Below, in pieces: positions 52,486-61,273 of a stretch of DNA of 64,000 bases. The notes beneath the pieces are model-generated. The model had not been told where the DNA came from and ran no database searches. It saw only the letters and a program-made list of their open reading frames with translations. This DNA comes from Desulfobacteraceae bacterium (GTDB taxonomy: Bacteria > Desulfobacterota > Desulfobacteria > Desulfobacterales > Desulfosalsimonadaceae). Location: contig JAABUA010000005.1 in assembly GCA_011389515.1 (NCBI GenBank), positions 1 to 64,000 of the forward strand, read 5' to 3'. The translations under genes and the position numbers were made by a program. How positions within the stretch are numbered: position 1 is the stretch's first letter; each line of letters begins with the position of its first letter.

Positions 52486-53445
52486 GTGAATATATCCAAT
52501 TTTATCAGAGGGCATGTTTCCCGCCGTGAGTTCTTGATCCGAATGGGCCGGGCCGCATTGATCGCCGGCATGCTGCCCATTTCCGCGAACAATGCAAGCG
52601 CTGAAGAAAAGGGGAAAAAATCTTCCGGTATCGGGCTTGCCCTTGGTTCCGGCGGTGCGTCGGGTCTGGCGCACATTGTCGTCGTCGAAGCTTTGGAAGA
52701 ACTTGGCCTGCAACCGGAACGAGTTTCCGGCAGCAGCATCGGCGCACTGATCGGGGGATTGGTGGCAGCCGGTTATGATTCCAAGGGGCTGAAAGACCTG
52801 GTGGTGGAAATGGTGCCGGAAGGGCTTGGAAACTGGCTGGGTGCCGTGTTTGAAACGGACCGGGTCAATGTGCTGGATTTGTTTGAACTTGATATCGATG
52901 CCGGCGGCCTGGCGGACCCGGAAACTTTCCGCTCGTTTTTGGAAGAGACGCTTGGAAAAGAGCGTTTTGAGGAACTCTACATTCCCCTGTCGGTCACGGC
53001 GACGGATTTCTGGGAGCGTGAAATGGTGGTTTTCGACAGCGGCTCACTGATTCCTCCCATCATGGCGAGCGCAGCATTGCCGGGTGTTTTTCCGCCGGTA
53101 GAATACCAGGGCAGGCTTCTTGTGGATGGCGGCATGGTCAACCCGGTTCCCTACGATCTGATCATGGACAAGGTTGACATTACCATTGCCGTGGACGTTA
53201 CCGGAACACGTAAGCGGCCGGAAGGCGGCAAGCCCGGTTACCTGGACCTGGTTTTCAACACCTTTGATATCATGCAGGCCAACGTGATCCGCCAGATGCG
53301 AAACAAGCAGGAGCCCGATATTTTTCTCCAGCCCCCGGTAACCGACATACGGGTGCTCGACTTTCACAAGGCCGAAGAAATTTATAAGCAGGCCGCACCC
53401 GTAAAAGAAGAGCTGAAACGCAAAATCGAACAGATCTACGGATAG
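52486..53445 (+). CDS. Patatin-like phospholipase with Tat signal
   Basis: 319 residues. An N-terminal twin-arginine signal (HVSRREFLIRMGRAALIAG) predicts export. The patatin domain has the oxyanion loop GSGGASGLAH, the nucleophile motif GSSIG and the catalytic DGG of LLVDGGMVNP, so the Ser-Asp dyad is complete (RssA/NTE-like lipid acyl hydrolase). It is convergent with the DsrE gene across a 32-base gap. Substrate unknown; membrane lipid turnover is likely. Confidence 0.87.
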   Translation: MNISNFIRGHVSRREFLIRMGRAALIAGMLPISANNASAEEKGKKSSGIGLALGSGGASGLAHIVVVEALEELGLQPERVSGSSIGALIGGLVAAGYDSKGLKDLVVEMVPEGLGNWLGAVFETDRVNVLDLFELDIDAGGLADPETFRSFLEETLGKERFEELYIPLSVTATDFWEREMVVFDSGSLIPPIMASAALPGVFPPVEYQGRLLVDGGMVNPVPYDLIMDKVDITIAVDVTGTRKRPEGGKPGYLDLVFNTFDIMQANVIRQMRNKQEPDIFLQPPVTDIRVLDFHKAEEIYKQAAPVKEELKRKIEQIYG

Positions 53446-53476
53446 ACCGGCAGCCCGTCAATATGCACCCGCCGGT
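53446..53476. terminator. Weak bidirectional terminator-like inverted repeat
   Basis: ACCGGC and GCCGGT, 19 bases apart and followed by TTTT, lie between two convergent genes. The stem is short. Confidence 0.3.
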
Positions 53477-53477
53477 T

Positions 53478-53837
53478 TTACAGGCTGATCACGGCGGCGT
53501 CGCAGGAGAGATGGACCAGCTCCGCAGCAGTGGCCATTCTTGCGCCCTCAATCAGGTCCGCTTCCGAGATCCGCCTGGAATCCGCGCACGGGCGGCATAC
53601 CAGCACGGGTACGCCATGCGCCTGAAGATAGGTCACATGATCGTCCGCCTGGTCTCCTGTGGCCGCCTTGACGTTGGCGACCAGGCCTTCTTTTGCCAGG
53701 TAAACAGCCTCGTCCAGAAGAAATACCGTGACATTTTTCCCTTCCTTGTGCGCCACCATGGCCATGAAAAGCGCCCGCGTGCTCCGGTTCGGGTTATCCG
53801 TACCGCATGAAAGGGCAACAACAACGTTATTGGTCAT
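53478..53837 (-). CDS. DsrE/DsrF-like sulfur-relay family protein
   Basis: 119 residues of the DsrE/YchN fold (VVVALSCGTDNPNRSTRAL, then NVTVFLLDEAVYLAK and VLVCRPCADSRRI with two cysteines, one at the position used for persulfide binding). Such small proteins carry sulfur or act as regulators in the cytoplasm and are frequent in sulfur-metabolising bacteria. GGAGG precedes the ATG chosen; a longer reading begins upstream without a site. No partner genes (DsrF, DsrH, TusA) are adjacent. Confidence 0.8.
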   Translation of the reverse strand: MTNNVVVALSCGTDNPNRSTRALFMAMVAHKEGKNVTVFLLDEAVYLAKEGLVANVKAATGDQADDHVTYLQAHGVPVLVCRPCADSRRISEADLIEGARMATAAELVHLSCDAAVISL

Positions 53838-53978
53838 AATTTCCTCCATCCATCTTGTGTGTATACTGAACATAAAGTTTTACGGCATTTTTGCCTCATT
53901 GTTTCTGGAAAATCAATCGTTTTTATGATCGACAACGGTCTTGTTTTAAAGACCCAAAATGGGAGGCCATGTTTTTTC

Positions 53979-54032
53979 TTGACATCCGGGGTGCGAAAAA
54001 ATACTGTATAAGTCGACCGTCGACCGTCGACC
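53979..54032 (+). promoter_or_regulatory. Possible promoter with GTCGACC triplicate downstream
   Basis: TTGACA (53979-53984) and TACTGT (54002-54007) are 17 bases apart. Immediately after, the heptamer GTCGACC is repeated three times in tandem (54012-54032), where a repressor could act. The remaining leader to the GMC gene at 54167 shows nothing else. Confidence 0.4.
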
Positions 54033-54166
54033 CAGTAAACCATGTTTTTCTCGTGATATTTCCTTGTCTATGGCGGTTGATTCTTTTTAGCAAAATGAAT
54101 TTTTTACGCCAAAGCGATTGGTTCATTATTCCTGTATCAAGGAACGACAAAAAGGAGGCAGCCGTC

Positions 54167-55543
54167 ATGAAATCGCTGAAAACCGAATATGATGCCATTG
54201 TGGTCGGCAGCGGGCCGGGAGGGGCGAGTGTCGCCCGGGATCTATCCCGCAGGGGAAAGAAAGTGCTGATCCTGGAGTGGGGGGACAATGACCCGCTGAA
54301 GGGAAAGGTTACCCAGATTATCCCGCGGGCGTTCACCCCCGGGAAGAGCATCTCCTTTACCCCGCAGATGCTGGGCGTTATCCGCGCCATCACCACCGGC
54401 GGCAGCTCGGTGATTTATTGCGCCACGGCATTTGATCCCCCGTTGGAAATGCTGAAGAAATACGGTGTGGACATCTCAGCGGAAGCAGCAGAAGTCAGGG
54501 AAGATGTTCCCATAGGTCCGCTTTCCGATACACTGATGGCGGCCGGACCGCGTCATTTTCTGGAAAGCGCCCAGGCGCTCGGATATGACGCGCATCGGTT
54601 GAACAAGTTTATTTTCCAGGACAAGTGCCGCACCAATTGTCAGCTTTGCTCCTATGGCTGTCCTCACGGCGCCAAGTGGAGCGCCCGCAATTTTGTGGAC
54701 GAGGCACTGGAAAACGGCGCGGAAATGATCAACTTCGCCAAAGTGGAAAAGGTTCTGGTTGAAAACCGGGCGGCCATCGGGGTCGAATACCGTCATGAAA
54801 AAGAAACGTTTCAGGCATACGGATCCAAAATCGTCATTGCCGCCGGGGGTATCGGCTCACCGTTGATCCTGCGGCAAAGCGGCATTCCAGGTACCGGTTA
54901 TAATTTCTTTTTCGATCCCCTGGTATTCGTGTACGGCAGGATCAAGGGGTTGGGCAGCGGCAAGGCCGTGCCCATGAGTGCAGGCGTTCATTTTCCGGAT
55001 GACGGCATCGTCATGACCGATTTCAATATGCCCCACCTCATGAAAATCCTCTTTGACCTTGAAGTGCTGAAAGTCAGGAAAGCATTTGCCTATACCGATG
55101 TCTTGCCCATCATGATCAAGGTCCGCGACGACCTGAGTGGCGAGATCACCAAGCGGGGATGGGTACGAAAGTCGCTCGGCCGCCAGGACAAGCTGCGCCT
55201 GGAAAAGGGGGCGGATCATGCCCGGCGGATTCTTTCCAATGCCGGCGCGACAGATATATACCGGGGATGGATGTTTGGGGCCCACCCGGGCGGTACGGTG
55301 AAGATCGGGGAGCATCTTGATGCCGATCTCAAGACCGTTTTCGACAACCTCTATGTATGCGATTGTTCGGTGATTCCGGAAGAATGGGGCCTGCCACCGA
55401 CCTGGACCCTCCTCTCGCTGGGCAGACGTCTGGCCAAGCACCTGGTTGCCGAAGACAAGGTCTCGGGAAAAACCGGTTTCCAGCCGGTGGTGGTGATGCC
55501 GGAAAATGAGGAATCACAAGAACTCAGAACAGGCTCGATGTAA
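54167..55543 (+). CDS. GMC-type FAD oxidoreductase with ferredoxin-like cysteine cluster
   Basis: 458 residues. N-terminal FAD-binding motif DAIVVGSGPGGASVARDL, a long insertion with CRTNCQLCSYGCP, a cysteine pattern able to bind a 4Fe-4S cluster, an internal flavin motif IVIAAGGIGSP, and the C-terminal glucose-methanol-choline oxidoreductase tail (GAHPGGT, CDCSVIPEEWGLPP with the expected active-site region). It oxidises an alcohol (or reduces the reverse) and likely passes electrons to Fe-S carriers rather than oxygen. AAAGGAGG before the ATG sets the start. It heads a run of genes for CoA-ester reduction, so the substrate may be a cyclic alcohol or CoA ester. Confidence 0.83.
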   Translation: MKSLKTEYDAIVVGSGPGGASVARDLSRRGKKVLILEWGDNDPLKGKVTQIIPRAFTPGKSISFTPQMLGVIRAITTGGSSVIYCATAFDPPLEMLKKYGVDISAEAAEVREDVPIGPLSDTLMAAGPRHFLESAQALGYDAHRLNKFIFQDKCRTNCQLCSYGCPHGAKWSARNFVDEALENGAEMINFAKVEKVLVENRAAIGVEYRHEKETFQAYGSKIVIAAGGIGSPLILRQSGIPGTGYNFFFDPLVFVYGRIKGLGSGKAVPMSAGVHFPDDGIVMTDFNMPHLMKILFDLEVLKVRKAFAYTDVLPIMIKVRDDLSGEITKRGWVRKSLGRQDKLRLEKGADHARRILSNAGATDIYRGWMFGAHPGGTVKIGEHLDADLKTVFDNLYVCDCSVIPEEWGLPPTWTLLSLGRRLAKHLVAEDKVSGKTGFQPVVVMPENEESQELRTGSM

Positions 55544-55569
55544 TCCGGCAAGAGGAAAGGACCGTTTTT

Positions 55570-57015
55570 ATGCACAAGAAACAAATTCCAATAAAGGGCG
55601 ATCCTGGTGCTGCCGTTGTCCGTAAACTGCTCCATACCCGGGAAGTCAGAAATCTTCTCGCCGGTGTCCTGCCGGAAGTGCTGGATGTGTATGCCGGGAA
55701 AAACCGCATCAGAAAATTTTTTTCCCGCATAACGGGGCGGCATTTGGCAAGAAGCCTTTCCCGTGCGGAAGATGTTTATGAAGACCGGGAAATTGAAAAA
55801 CTGCTGAAAGATGAAACCTTTCTCCGGGAAGCGGCCCATTTTCTGCCGGAAATAACAGGCGCCTTTCTGGAGATGGCGGGCACCGTTGCTACTACCATTG
55901 ACGACCTGGAAACAGGGGCGAAAAAAGATCTGCTGGGAGCCTTGATTTCCCGGATGTCATCCGGACGAACCGGCGACCTGATTACCCGGGGATGCCGGAT
56001 TGTTAATGATATCCATAAAGATGACCCGGAATTTTTTACGCGGATACTGGAGCCGGGGTTCCGGAAATGGATTGGGTCGGTCGATTTCGGGGAGCTAAAA
56101 GAGGCCTTGGACCATTCGGCCGGGGACATTAGAGCCTTTGTGGTCATGGCCAACAACGTGCTATGGGAATATCCCGCCAAGGTGGTCCTGCTCCTTTCCC
56201 TGCTCCCCTCTGCAGTGAACATGCTTGCCGAGTCTGCTGATATATCTGTAAAGCGGCTGAATGAACTCCCCCCGGATCTGCTTACGGATGTGGTGCTGTC
56301 GCTGATCCGGGAAATCGACGCCAAGCCCGTAATCGGTTTGATAAATGAGCTTTCCGAAGCGGCCCGGAAGATCCATACCGGAAGCGGTCTTCTGGGGGAG
56401 CCGGGCTCCCCGCAGCTGCCCAAGGATCTGTCCGGCAAAATTGAAGAGATTGTCGCTCATGTCGATCCGGCCACTTTATGGAAGGGGCGGATGGCTCTGG
56501 CGGAAACCGGGGCTGCCGCCAAGAGGGCCATGACGGATGCGGTAAACAGGAACAGCGAGTTAAAACGGCTTTCCATGATCAAACGGCCGGAAATTACCAA
56601 CATTCGCGTCAAGACATTCAACCAGGCGATTTCCTGGTGGGACGGGGTGGATGATGAGGAAATCGAGACGGCCTTTTCGCAAAATCTGTCCGCTTATGAC
56701 ATGCAGGAGCTTGCCGAGGTGGTCAATGGCGTGCTTCGGATGTTCAACCGAATCGCCGATCAGCAGCCGGAACTCATCCCCCGGTTTATAGACCGGTTTG
56801 TTTCGGCCATAGATGATGACGAGTTGGCTGCTGCGGCTTTAAAGCTGTTCGGGGATAAGGGGGATGAAGCGGTTTCTCCTTCGGCCCGGGCCGTGGTGCC
56901 GCAGGCGGTTTTGTGGGTCGCAAACGTTCTGGCGCCAACTGACGACGAATATGAAGACGATGCCCGTCAGGCAAGAAATGCGCTGCAGCATTTGTTTGCC
57001 GCAGAGGAGGTGTAA
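55570..57015 (+). CDS. Helical protein of unknown function
   Basis: 481 residues, almost entirely alpha-helical by composition, acidic at the C-terminus, without signal peptide, membrane helix or cysteines that suggest a cofactor. I recognise no family. It starts 26 bases after the GMC gene and ends three bases before the BcrC/HgdB-like gene, so it is surely part of that operon. An assembly factor or regulatory subunit of the reductase is a reasonable guess only. Confidence 0.6.
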   Translation: MHKKQIPIKGDPGAAVVRKLLHTREVRNLLAGVLPEVLDVYAGKNRIRKFFSRITGRHLARSLSRAEDVYEDREIEKLLKDETFLREAAHFLPEITGAFLEMAGTVATTIDDLETGAKKDLLGALISRMSSGRTGDLITRGCRIVNDIHKDDPEFFTRILEPGFRKWIGSVDFGELKEALDHSAGDIRAFVVMANNVLWEYPAKVVLLLSLLPSAVNMLAESADISVKRLNELPPDLLTDVVLSLIREIDAKPVIGLINELSEAARKIHTGSGLLGEPGSPQLPKDLSGKIEEIVAHVDPATLWKGRMALAETGAAAKRAMTDAVNRNSELKRLSMIKRPEITNIRVKTFNQAISWWDGVDDEEIETAFSQNLSAYDMQELAEVVNGVLRMFNRIADQQPELIPRFIDRFVSAIDDDELAAAALKLFGDKGDEAVSPSARAVVPQAVLWVANVLAPTDDEYEDDARQARNALQHLFAAEEV

Positions 57016-57018
57016 GGT

Positions 57019-58197
57019 ATGGACGTATTTTATGAAGCGGCAACCCGGGTCGACTGCCGGCCGATCATGGAGTGGAAAAATTCGGGCAGGCCGGTAGTCG
57101 GTTATACCTGCTCCTATACCCCGGCGGAAATATTTTACGCCGCGGGCATACTGCCGGTAAGGCTTCGGGGCATCGAAACCGACGGCATGGAAGTGGGGGA
57201 CACCTATTTCGGCCCCTTTATCTGCAGTTTTCCCAAGTGCATTCTGCAGCTGGCGGGCAAGGGAAAATTTTCATTTCTGGACGGGGCCATTATCACCCCG
57301 GGGTGCGACGGCATGCGGCGCCTGGACGAGTGCTGGCGAAAGGCCGGCGAGGATTACGAGGGGATCGTGCCCGATTACTTCTATTATTTCGATGTGCCCC
57401 ACAAGTCGGAAAACCACGGCATGGACTGGTACTTGGAAGAGCTGCGGCTGCTGGTCAAGAGCATCGAGGACCACTTCCATGTCGAGATTACCGATGAAAA
57501 ACTGCTAAATGCCATTGCTGTTTTTAATAAGGGGCGCCGGCTCTTGCGGGAGCTTGAAGACCTGCGGTCAAAAGACGACGTGGTGGTATCGGGTACGGAT
57601 GCCTTTGCCGCGGCCGTGGCCGGAACGGTCATGCCCCGGGAGGAATACACCCGGTACCTGGAGGGGTGGCTGTCGGATCTCAAGGAGCGCAAGGCCTCTT
57701 TCAGTGACGGCAAAAAGAGGATCATGGTGGTGGGGAGCGTAAGTGATGAAATCGATCTGTTCGAGTTGATCGAGGCCAGAAAAACCGCCGTCGTAGTGGC
57801 CGAAAACCTGTGCTTCGGGATCCGGTACGAAGGAAACGAGATACCGGAAACCGGCGATCCCATGGCCTCGCTGGCAGCGCATTACCTTGGCGGGTCCGTG
57901 TGCCCGAGAATGTTCGGGAAATACAAGGAGCGGCTCCAGATGCTCAAGGAGAGGATTTTGCGTTCCGGTGCGGACGGACTGATCATGCAGAATATACGCT
58001 TCTGCGATCTTCACGGGGCGGAAAACGCCCTTTTTGAAAGGGACCTGGAAGCCCTTGGCATCCCCTGCCTCCGGGTGGAGCGGGAGTATGGCCCGCATAT
58101 CGACGCCGGACGGATGCGGCTTCGCATCGGCGCGTTTCTGGAGCGGTTGTCTGTTGCCGGGAAGCCGGCCGGTGGGGTGCAAAGAAGGACGGCGTAA
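57019..58197 (+). CDS. 2-Hydroxyacyl-CoA dehydratase D / benzoyl-CoA reductase small-subunit family (BcrC/BzdN-like)
   Basis: 392 residues. The family signature GYTCSYTPAEIFYAAGILPVRL (in two parts) begins near residue 28, followed by GPFICSFPKCIL and ITPGCDGMRRL, giving the cysteines that bind the 4Fe-4S cluster. Such subunits take single electrons from an ATP-driven activator. The length fits BcrC or BzdN (about 380-390) and HgdB. It is followed by two activase genes and a second, larger subunit, so an alpha-beta-gamma-delta enzyme is likely. Substrate (aromatic versus 2-hydroxyacyl) cannot be read from the sequence. Confidence 0.83.
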   Translation: MDVFYEAATRVDCRPIMEWKNSGRPVVGYTCSYTPAEIFYAAGILPVRLRGIETDGMEVGDTYFGPFICSFPKCILQLAGKGKFSFLDGAIITPGCDGMRRLDECWRKAGEDYEGIVPDYFYYFDVPHKSENHGMDWYLEELRLLVKSIEDHFHVEITDEKLLNAIAVFNKGRRLLRELEDLRSKDDVVVSGTDAFAAAVAGTVMPREEYTRYLEGWLSDLKERKASFSDGKKRIMVVGSVSDEIDLFELIEARKTAVVVAENLCFGIRYEGNEIPETGDPMASLAAHYLGGSVCPRMFGKYKERLQMLKERILRSGADGLIMQNIRFCDLHGAENALFERDLEALGIPCLRVEREYGPHIDAGRMRLRIGAFLERLSVAGKPAGGVQRRTA

Positions 58198-58253
58198 GCT
58201 GGGGAGTGGATTTCTTGACCACCCCCCCAAACCACATTCAAAGGGAGGCCTCA

Positions 58254-59051
58254 ATGCCTTTTGTTGCCGGCTGCGATGTTGGTTCACTGACATCCAAGGC
58301 TGTAATTATGAAAAACGGTAAGATTGTCGCGGATGCCATCATCAAGTCCAGGGCACGGCCAGGGGATTCGGCAGAAGAAGTGATGGGCGAAGTGCTGGGC
58401 CGGGCCAATCTCACGCAAAAGGATATGGTCTATTGCATCGGAACCGGCTACGGCCGGGACAAAATCTCCTTTGTGGATGAATCCGTTTCGGAAATCTCTT
58501 GCCACGGCAAAGGGGCCCGCTGGCTCCTGCCGTCGGTGGAGACGGTCATCGATATCGGCGGCCAGGACTGCAAAACCATGAAAATCGATGCAGACGGCAA
58601 CGTGGGGCGGTTCGCCGCAAACGACAAGTGCGCTTCGGGGACCGGGCGGTTTCTGGAAGTCATGGCAAGGGTCCTGCACGTCGGCATGGATGAACTGGGC
58701 AAACTCACTGCCAGATCCAGGTCCCCCATTACCCTGGCCTCCACCTGCACGGTATGGGCCCAGGCGGATGTGATCAAATACATCAATTCCGGTGTTCCCA
58801 TAGAGGATATCGGGGCGGGTATCAATACGGCAATGGCAGCCCGTGTGGCCATCCTGGTCAACGCCGTCAAACCCTCCGGCGATATTCTCATGACCGGCGG
58901 GGTCGCCAAAAACATTGGTGTGGTCTCCACCCTGGAAAAACTGTTGGGGATGAAAATCAAGAAGGCAAGAAAAGCGGATCCCCAGATGGCAGGCGCCATT
59001 GGCGCGGCCCTGCTGGCCGCTCATAAAGCAGACACAGGAGAAAGACGATGA
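58254..59051 (+). CDS. ASKHA-type ATPase activator of CoA-ester reductase/dehydratase (activase 1)
   Basis: 265 residues of the acetate-sugar kinase/Hsc70/actin fold: GCDVGSLTSKAVI phosphate-1 loop, VIDIGGQDCKTMKID phosphate-2, NDKCASGTGRFLEVMA with the first cluster cysteine, STCTVWAQADVI with the second, and GGVAKNIGV adenosine motif. Two subunits share one 4Fe-4S cluster and couple ATP hydrolysis to low-potential electron transfer. ATG after GGGAGGCC is chosen over an upstream reading. Overlaps activase 2 by four bases. Confidence 0.87.
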   Translation: MPFVAGCDVGSLTSKAVIMKNGKIVADAIIKSRARPGDSAEEVMGEVLGRANLTQKDMVYCIGTGYGRDKISFVDESVSEISCHGKGARWLLPSVETVIDIGGQDCKTMKIDADGNVGRFAANDKCASGTGRFLEVMARVLHVGMDELGKLTARSRSPITLASTCTVWAQADVIKYINSGVPIEDIGAGINTAMAARVAILVNAVKPSGDILMTGGVAKNIGVVSTLEKLLGMKIKKARKADPQMAGAIGAALLAAHKADTGERR

Positions 59052-59839
59052 TTGTCGCCGGTTGCGATATCGGCTCCCTGACCGCCAAAGCCGTTATCAT
59101 GGAGAACCTCAATATACTGTCTACAGCGGTCGCCCGGGCCGGGACGCGTCCCGCGGATTCGGCGGCCAATGTCATGGAAAAAGCCCTGAAGCGGGCCGGG
59201 TTGCGTATGAACGACATCTCCCATATCGTGGGTACGGGGTACGGAAGGGAGCAGATCCCTTTTGTCAGCAGCGTGGCATCGGAGATTTCGTGTCATGCCA
59301 AAGGCGCATGGCACGTGATGCCGTCGGTGCGCATGGTCATTGACATCGGCGGCCAGGATGCCAAGGCCACCCGGCTGGATGCCGACGGAAACGTGGCCAG
59401 GTATATCTACAATGACAAGTGCGCATCGGGCACGGGGCGTTTCCTGGAAGTCATGGCCGAAGCGCTGGAAATCCCCCTGGAGGAAATGGGGGGTGTGGGG
59501 GCCCGGTCCACGGAAAAGCTTTCTATATCCAACCAGTGCGTGATTTTCGCCGAAACCGAGGTGGTCTCGCTGGTCAATGAGGGAAAAGAAACCGCCGATA
59601 TCATCAATGCCCTCCACCACGCCCTGGCCAAACGGGTGTCGGCCCTGGCGCGCAGCATCGAGGTCGAACAAGACGTGGTCATGACCGGCGGCGTGGCCAA
59701 GAACAGCGGTGTGTTTGGGGCGCTTTCCCAGGCCCTGGGCATTGGGATGAAAGCCCTTAACGGCGTCGACCCCCAGATCGTAGGGGCCATGGGCGCGGCC
59801 CTGTTTGCGGCGGAAAACGCCGGAAAGGAAAACCCATGA
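59048..59839 (+). CDS. ASKHA-type ATPase activator (activase 2)
   Basis: 263 residues, paralogue of activase 1 with the same motifs: GCDIGSLTAKAVIME, GTGYGREQIP, IDIGGQDAK, NDKCASGTGRFLEVMA and NQCVIFAETEVVSL, so both cluster cysteines remain. Two different activases suggest a heterodimer as in BcrA/BcrD or BzdP/BzdQ. Overlaps both neighbours by four bases, so expression is strictly coupled. Confidence 0.87.
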   Translation: MIVAGCDIGSLTAKAVIMENLNILSTAVARAGTRPADSAANVMEKALKRAGLRMNDISHIVGTGYGREQIPFVSSVASEISCHAKGAWHVMPSVRMVIDIGGQDAKATRLDADGNVARYIYNDKCASGTGRFLEVMAEALEIPLEEMGGVGARSTEKLSISNQCVIFAETEVVSLVNEGKETADIINALHHALAKRVSALARSIEVEQDVVMTGGVAKNSGVFGALSQALGIGMKALNGVDPQIVGAMGAALFAAENAGKENP

Positions 59840-61236
59840 GACCGGAAATCCGGGAATACAATTACGACTGGATGATGGCCGGCACCCTCAATGCCGCCGG
59901 GGCGCTCGCCAACGGCACAAAAAAGGAAACCGAAATGACCTGGCGCTATATTCCCTATTTCAGCGGGGTCGCCCGGGCCTTTATCAATGCGGGGCCGCCC
60001 GGCATCGCTTTTCTGGAGCTGGGAGCCCGGTATTATCAAAACATTCTGAATGCCCACAGGGATGGCAAAAAAATCGCGGCCACCACCTTCTGCAACACTC
60101 CTTCGATTTTGTATGCCATGGGTGTCGTACCGGCCACCTTTGAGGTGCTCACCGCCATCGGCGCGCTGGTCTGGAAGCGGGGGATGTTTGATTACATGGA
60201 TTACTGCTGCGAAACGGGCATGCCCGAGACATCGTGCTCCTCCCAGCGGGGGGCGCTGGGGGCGGTTTTGGCGGGCTTGAGCGAAAAGATCGATTTCATC
60301 GTGTGCGACACGCCCGGCGTGTGCGACACCAATGCCAATGCCTTTGCCTTTGCGTCGGCCTACATGGACAAACCGTTTTACCAGCTCAATTATCCCAGCG
60401 TCCTGGGGGACGAGCGAAGCCAGAAATACCATATTGACGACTACAAGGAGATGATCCGGTTCATCGAGGAGCAGAGCGGCAAAAAACTTGACTATGACCA
60501 GCTGGGAACCGTTCTTGCCGAAGTCGACAAGCAGGATGCGCTCACGGCGGATATGGAAGACATGCTCATGCTGACGCCGACCCCGGTTCCGCCGATCTAT
60601 ACCATCATGATTTATGCGGGCCGCTTCTGCTTTTCAGGGCACCCGGAATATACAAGGCTGCTGGAAATCATGGTCGATACGACGCGAAAACGCGCTGCGG
60701 CCGGTGTGCCGGGTCTGAGTGCGGGAGAAGAAAAACTGCGGGTCGTCATGTGTTATATCGATCACTATACCGTGGACATGAATTTCTACCATTATTTCGA
60801 AGAGCGGGGGATCGCCCACACCGGATCCATCCTGACGCGAAATTTCCGTGACGGCAACAAATACGTGGCCGACCTGCCGGGAACCAGTTATTCCATCGAT
60901 ACCTCTTCGCCGGATGCCATGCTCGATTCCATCGCCCAGATGAACGCGCGCATGCCCATGGTCCGTTCCATCCGGGGGCCCTATGACAAGCAGGGCATGT
61001 GGCTGGAAGAAACCCTGGCCTGCGCAAAACTCTACCAGGCCGACTGCATCATTTACAACGGTACCCCGGGGTGTCGAAACACCTGGGGGATGCTCAAACC
61101 CTTTGCCCGGGACCTGGAAAAACATGGATATCCGGTTCATATCATGAATGACGACGGGTTTGACGACCGGGTGGAATCCTGGGACGCCACCCGGGAGCGG
61201 CTGGACGAGTTTTTCAATGTCCGGGGATTGTTGTAG
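59836..61236 (+). CDS. 2-Hydroxyacyl-CoA dehydratase / benzoyl-CoA reductase large-subunit family (BcrB/BzdO-like)
   Basis: 466 residues of the same family as the first subunit but longer. It has TTFCNTPSILYAMGVVPATFE (in pieces), DYCCETGMPETSCSSQRG and FIVCDTPGVCDT as likely cluster-binding cysteines, and a C-terminal domain with YNGTPGCRNTWG. The length fits BcrB/BzdO (about 440-450). Together with the 392-residue subunit and two activases it completes a four-subunit set. A 37-base gap leads to the ferredoxin gene. Confidence 0.82.
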   Translation: MRPEIREYNYDWMMAGTLNAAGALANGTKKETEMTWRYIPYFSGVARAFINAGPPGIAFLELGARYYQNILNAHRDGKKIAATTFCNTPSILYAMGVVPATFEVLTAIGALVWKRGMFDYMDYCCETGMPETSCSSQRGALGAVLAGLSEKIDFIVCDTPGVCDTNANAFAFASAYMDKPFYQLNYPSVLGDERSQKYHIDDYKEMIRFIEEQSGKKLDYDQLGTVLAEVDKQDALTADMEDMLMLTPTPVPPIYTIMIYAGRFCFSGHPEYTRLLEIMVDTTRKRAAAGVPGLSAGEEKLRVVMCYIDHYTVDMNFYHYFEERGIAHTGSILTRNFRDGNKYVADLPGTSYSIDTSSPDAMLDSIAQMNARMPMVRSIRGPYDKQGMWLEETLACAKLYQADCIIYNGTPGCRNTWGMLKPFARDLEKHGYPVHIMNDDGFDDRVESWDATRERLDEFFNVRGLL

Positions 61237-61273
61237 TTTACGAATTTTCAACTGTTTACGGAGGAATCGGGGC

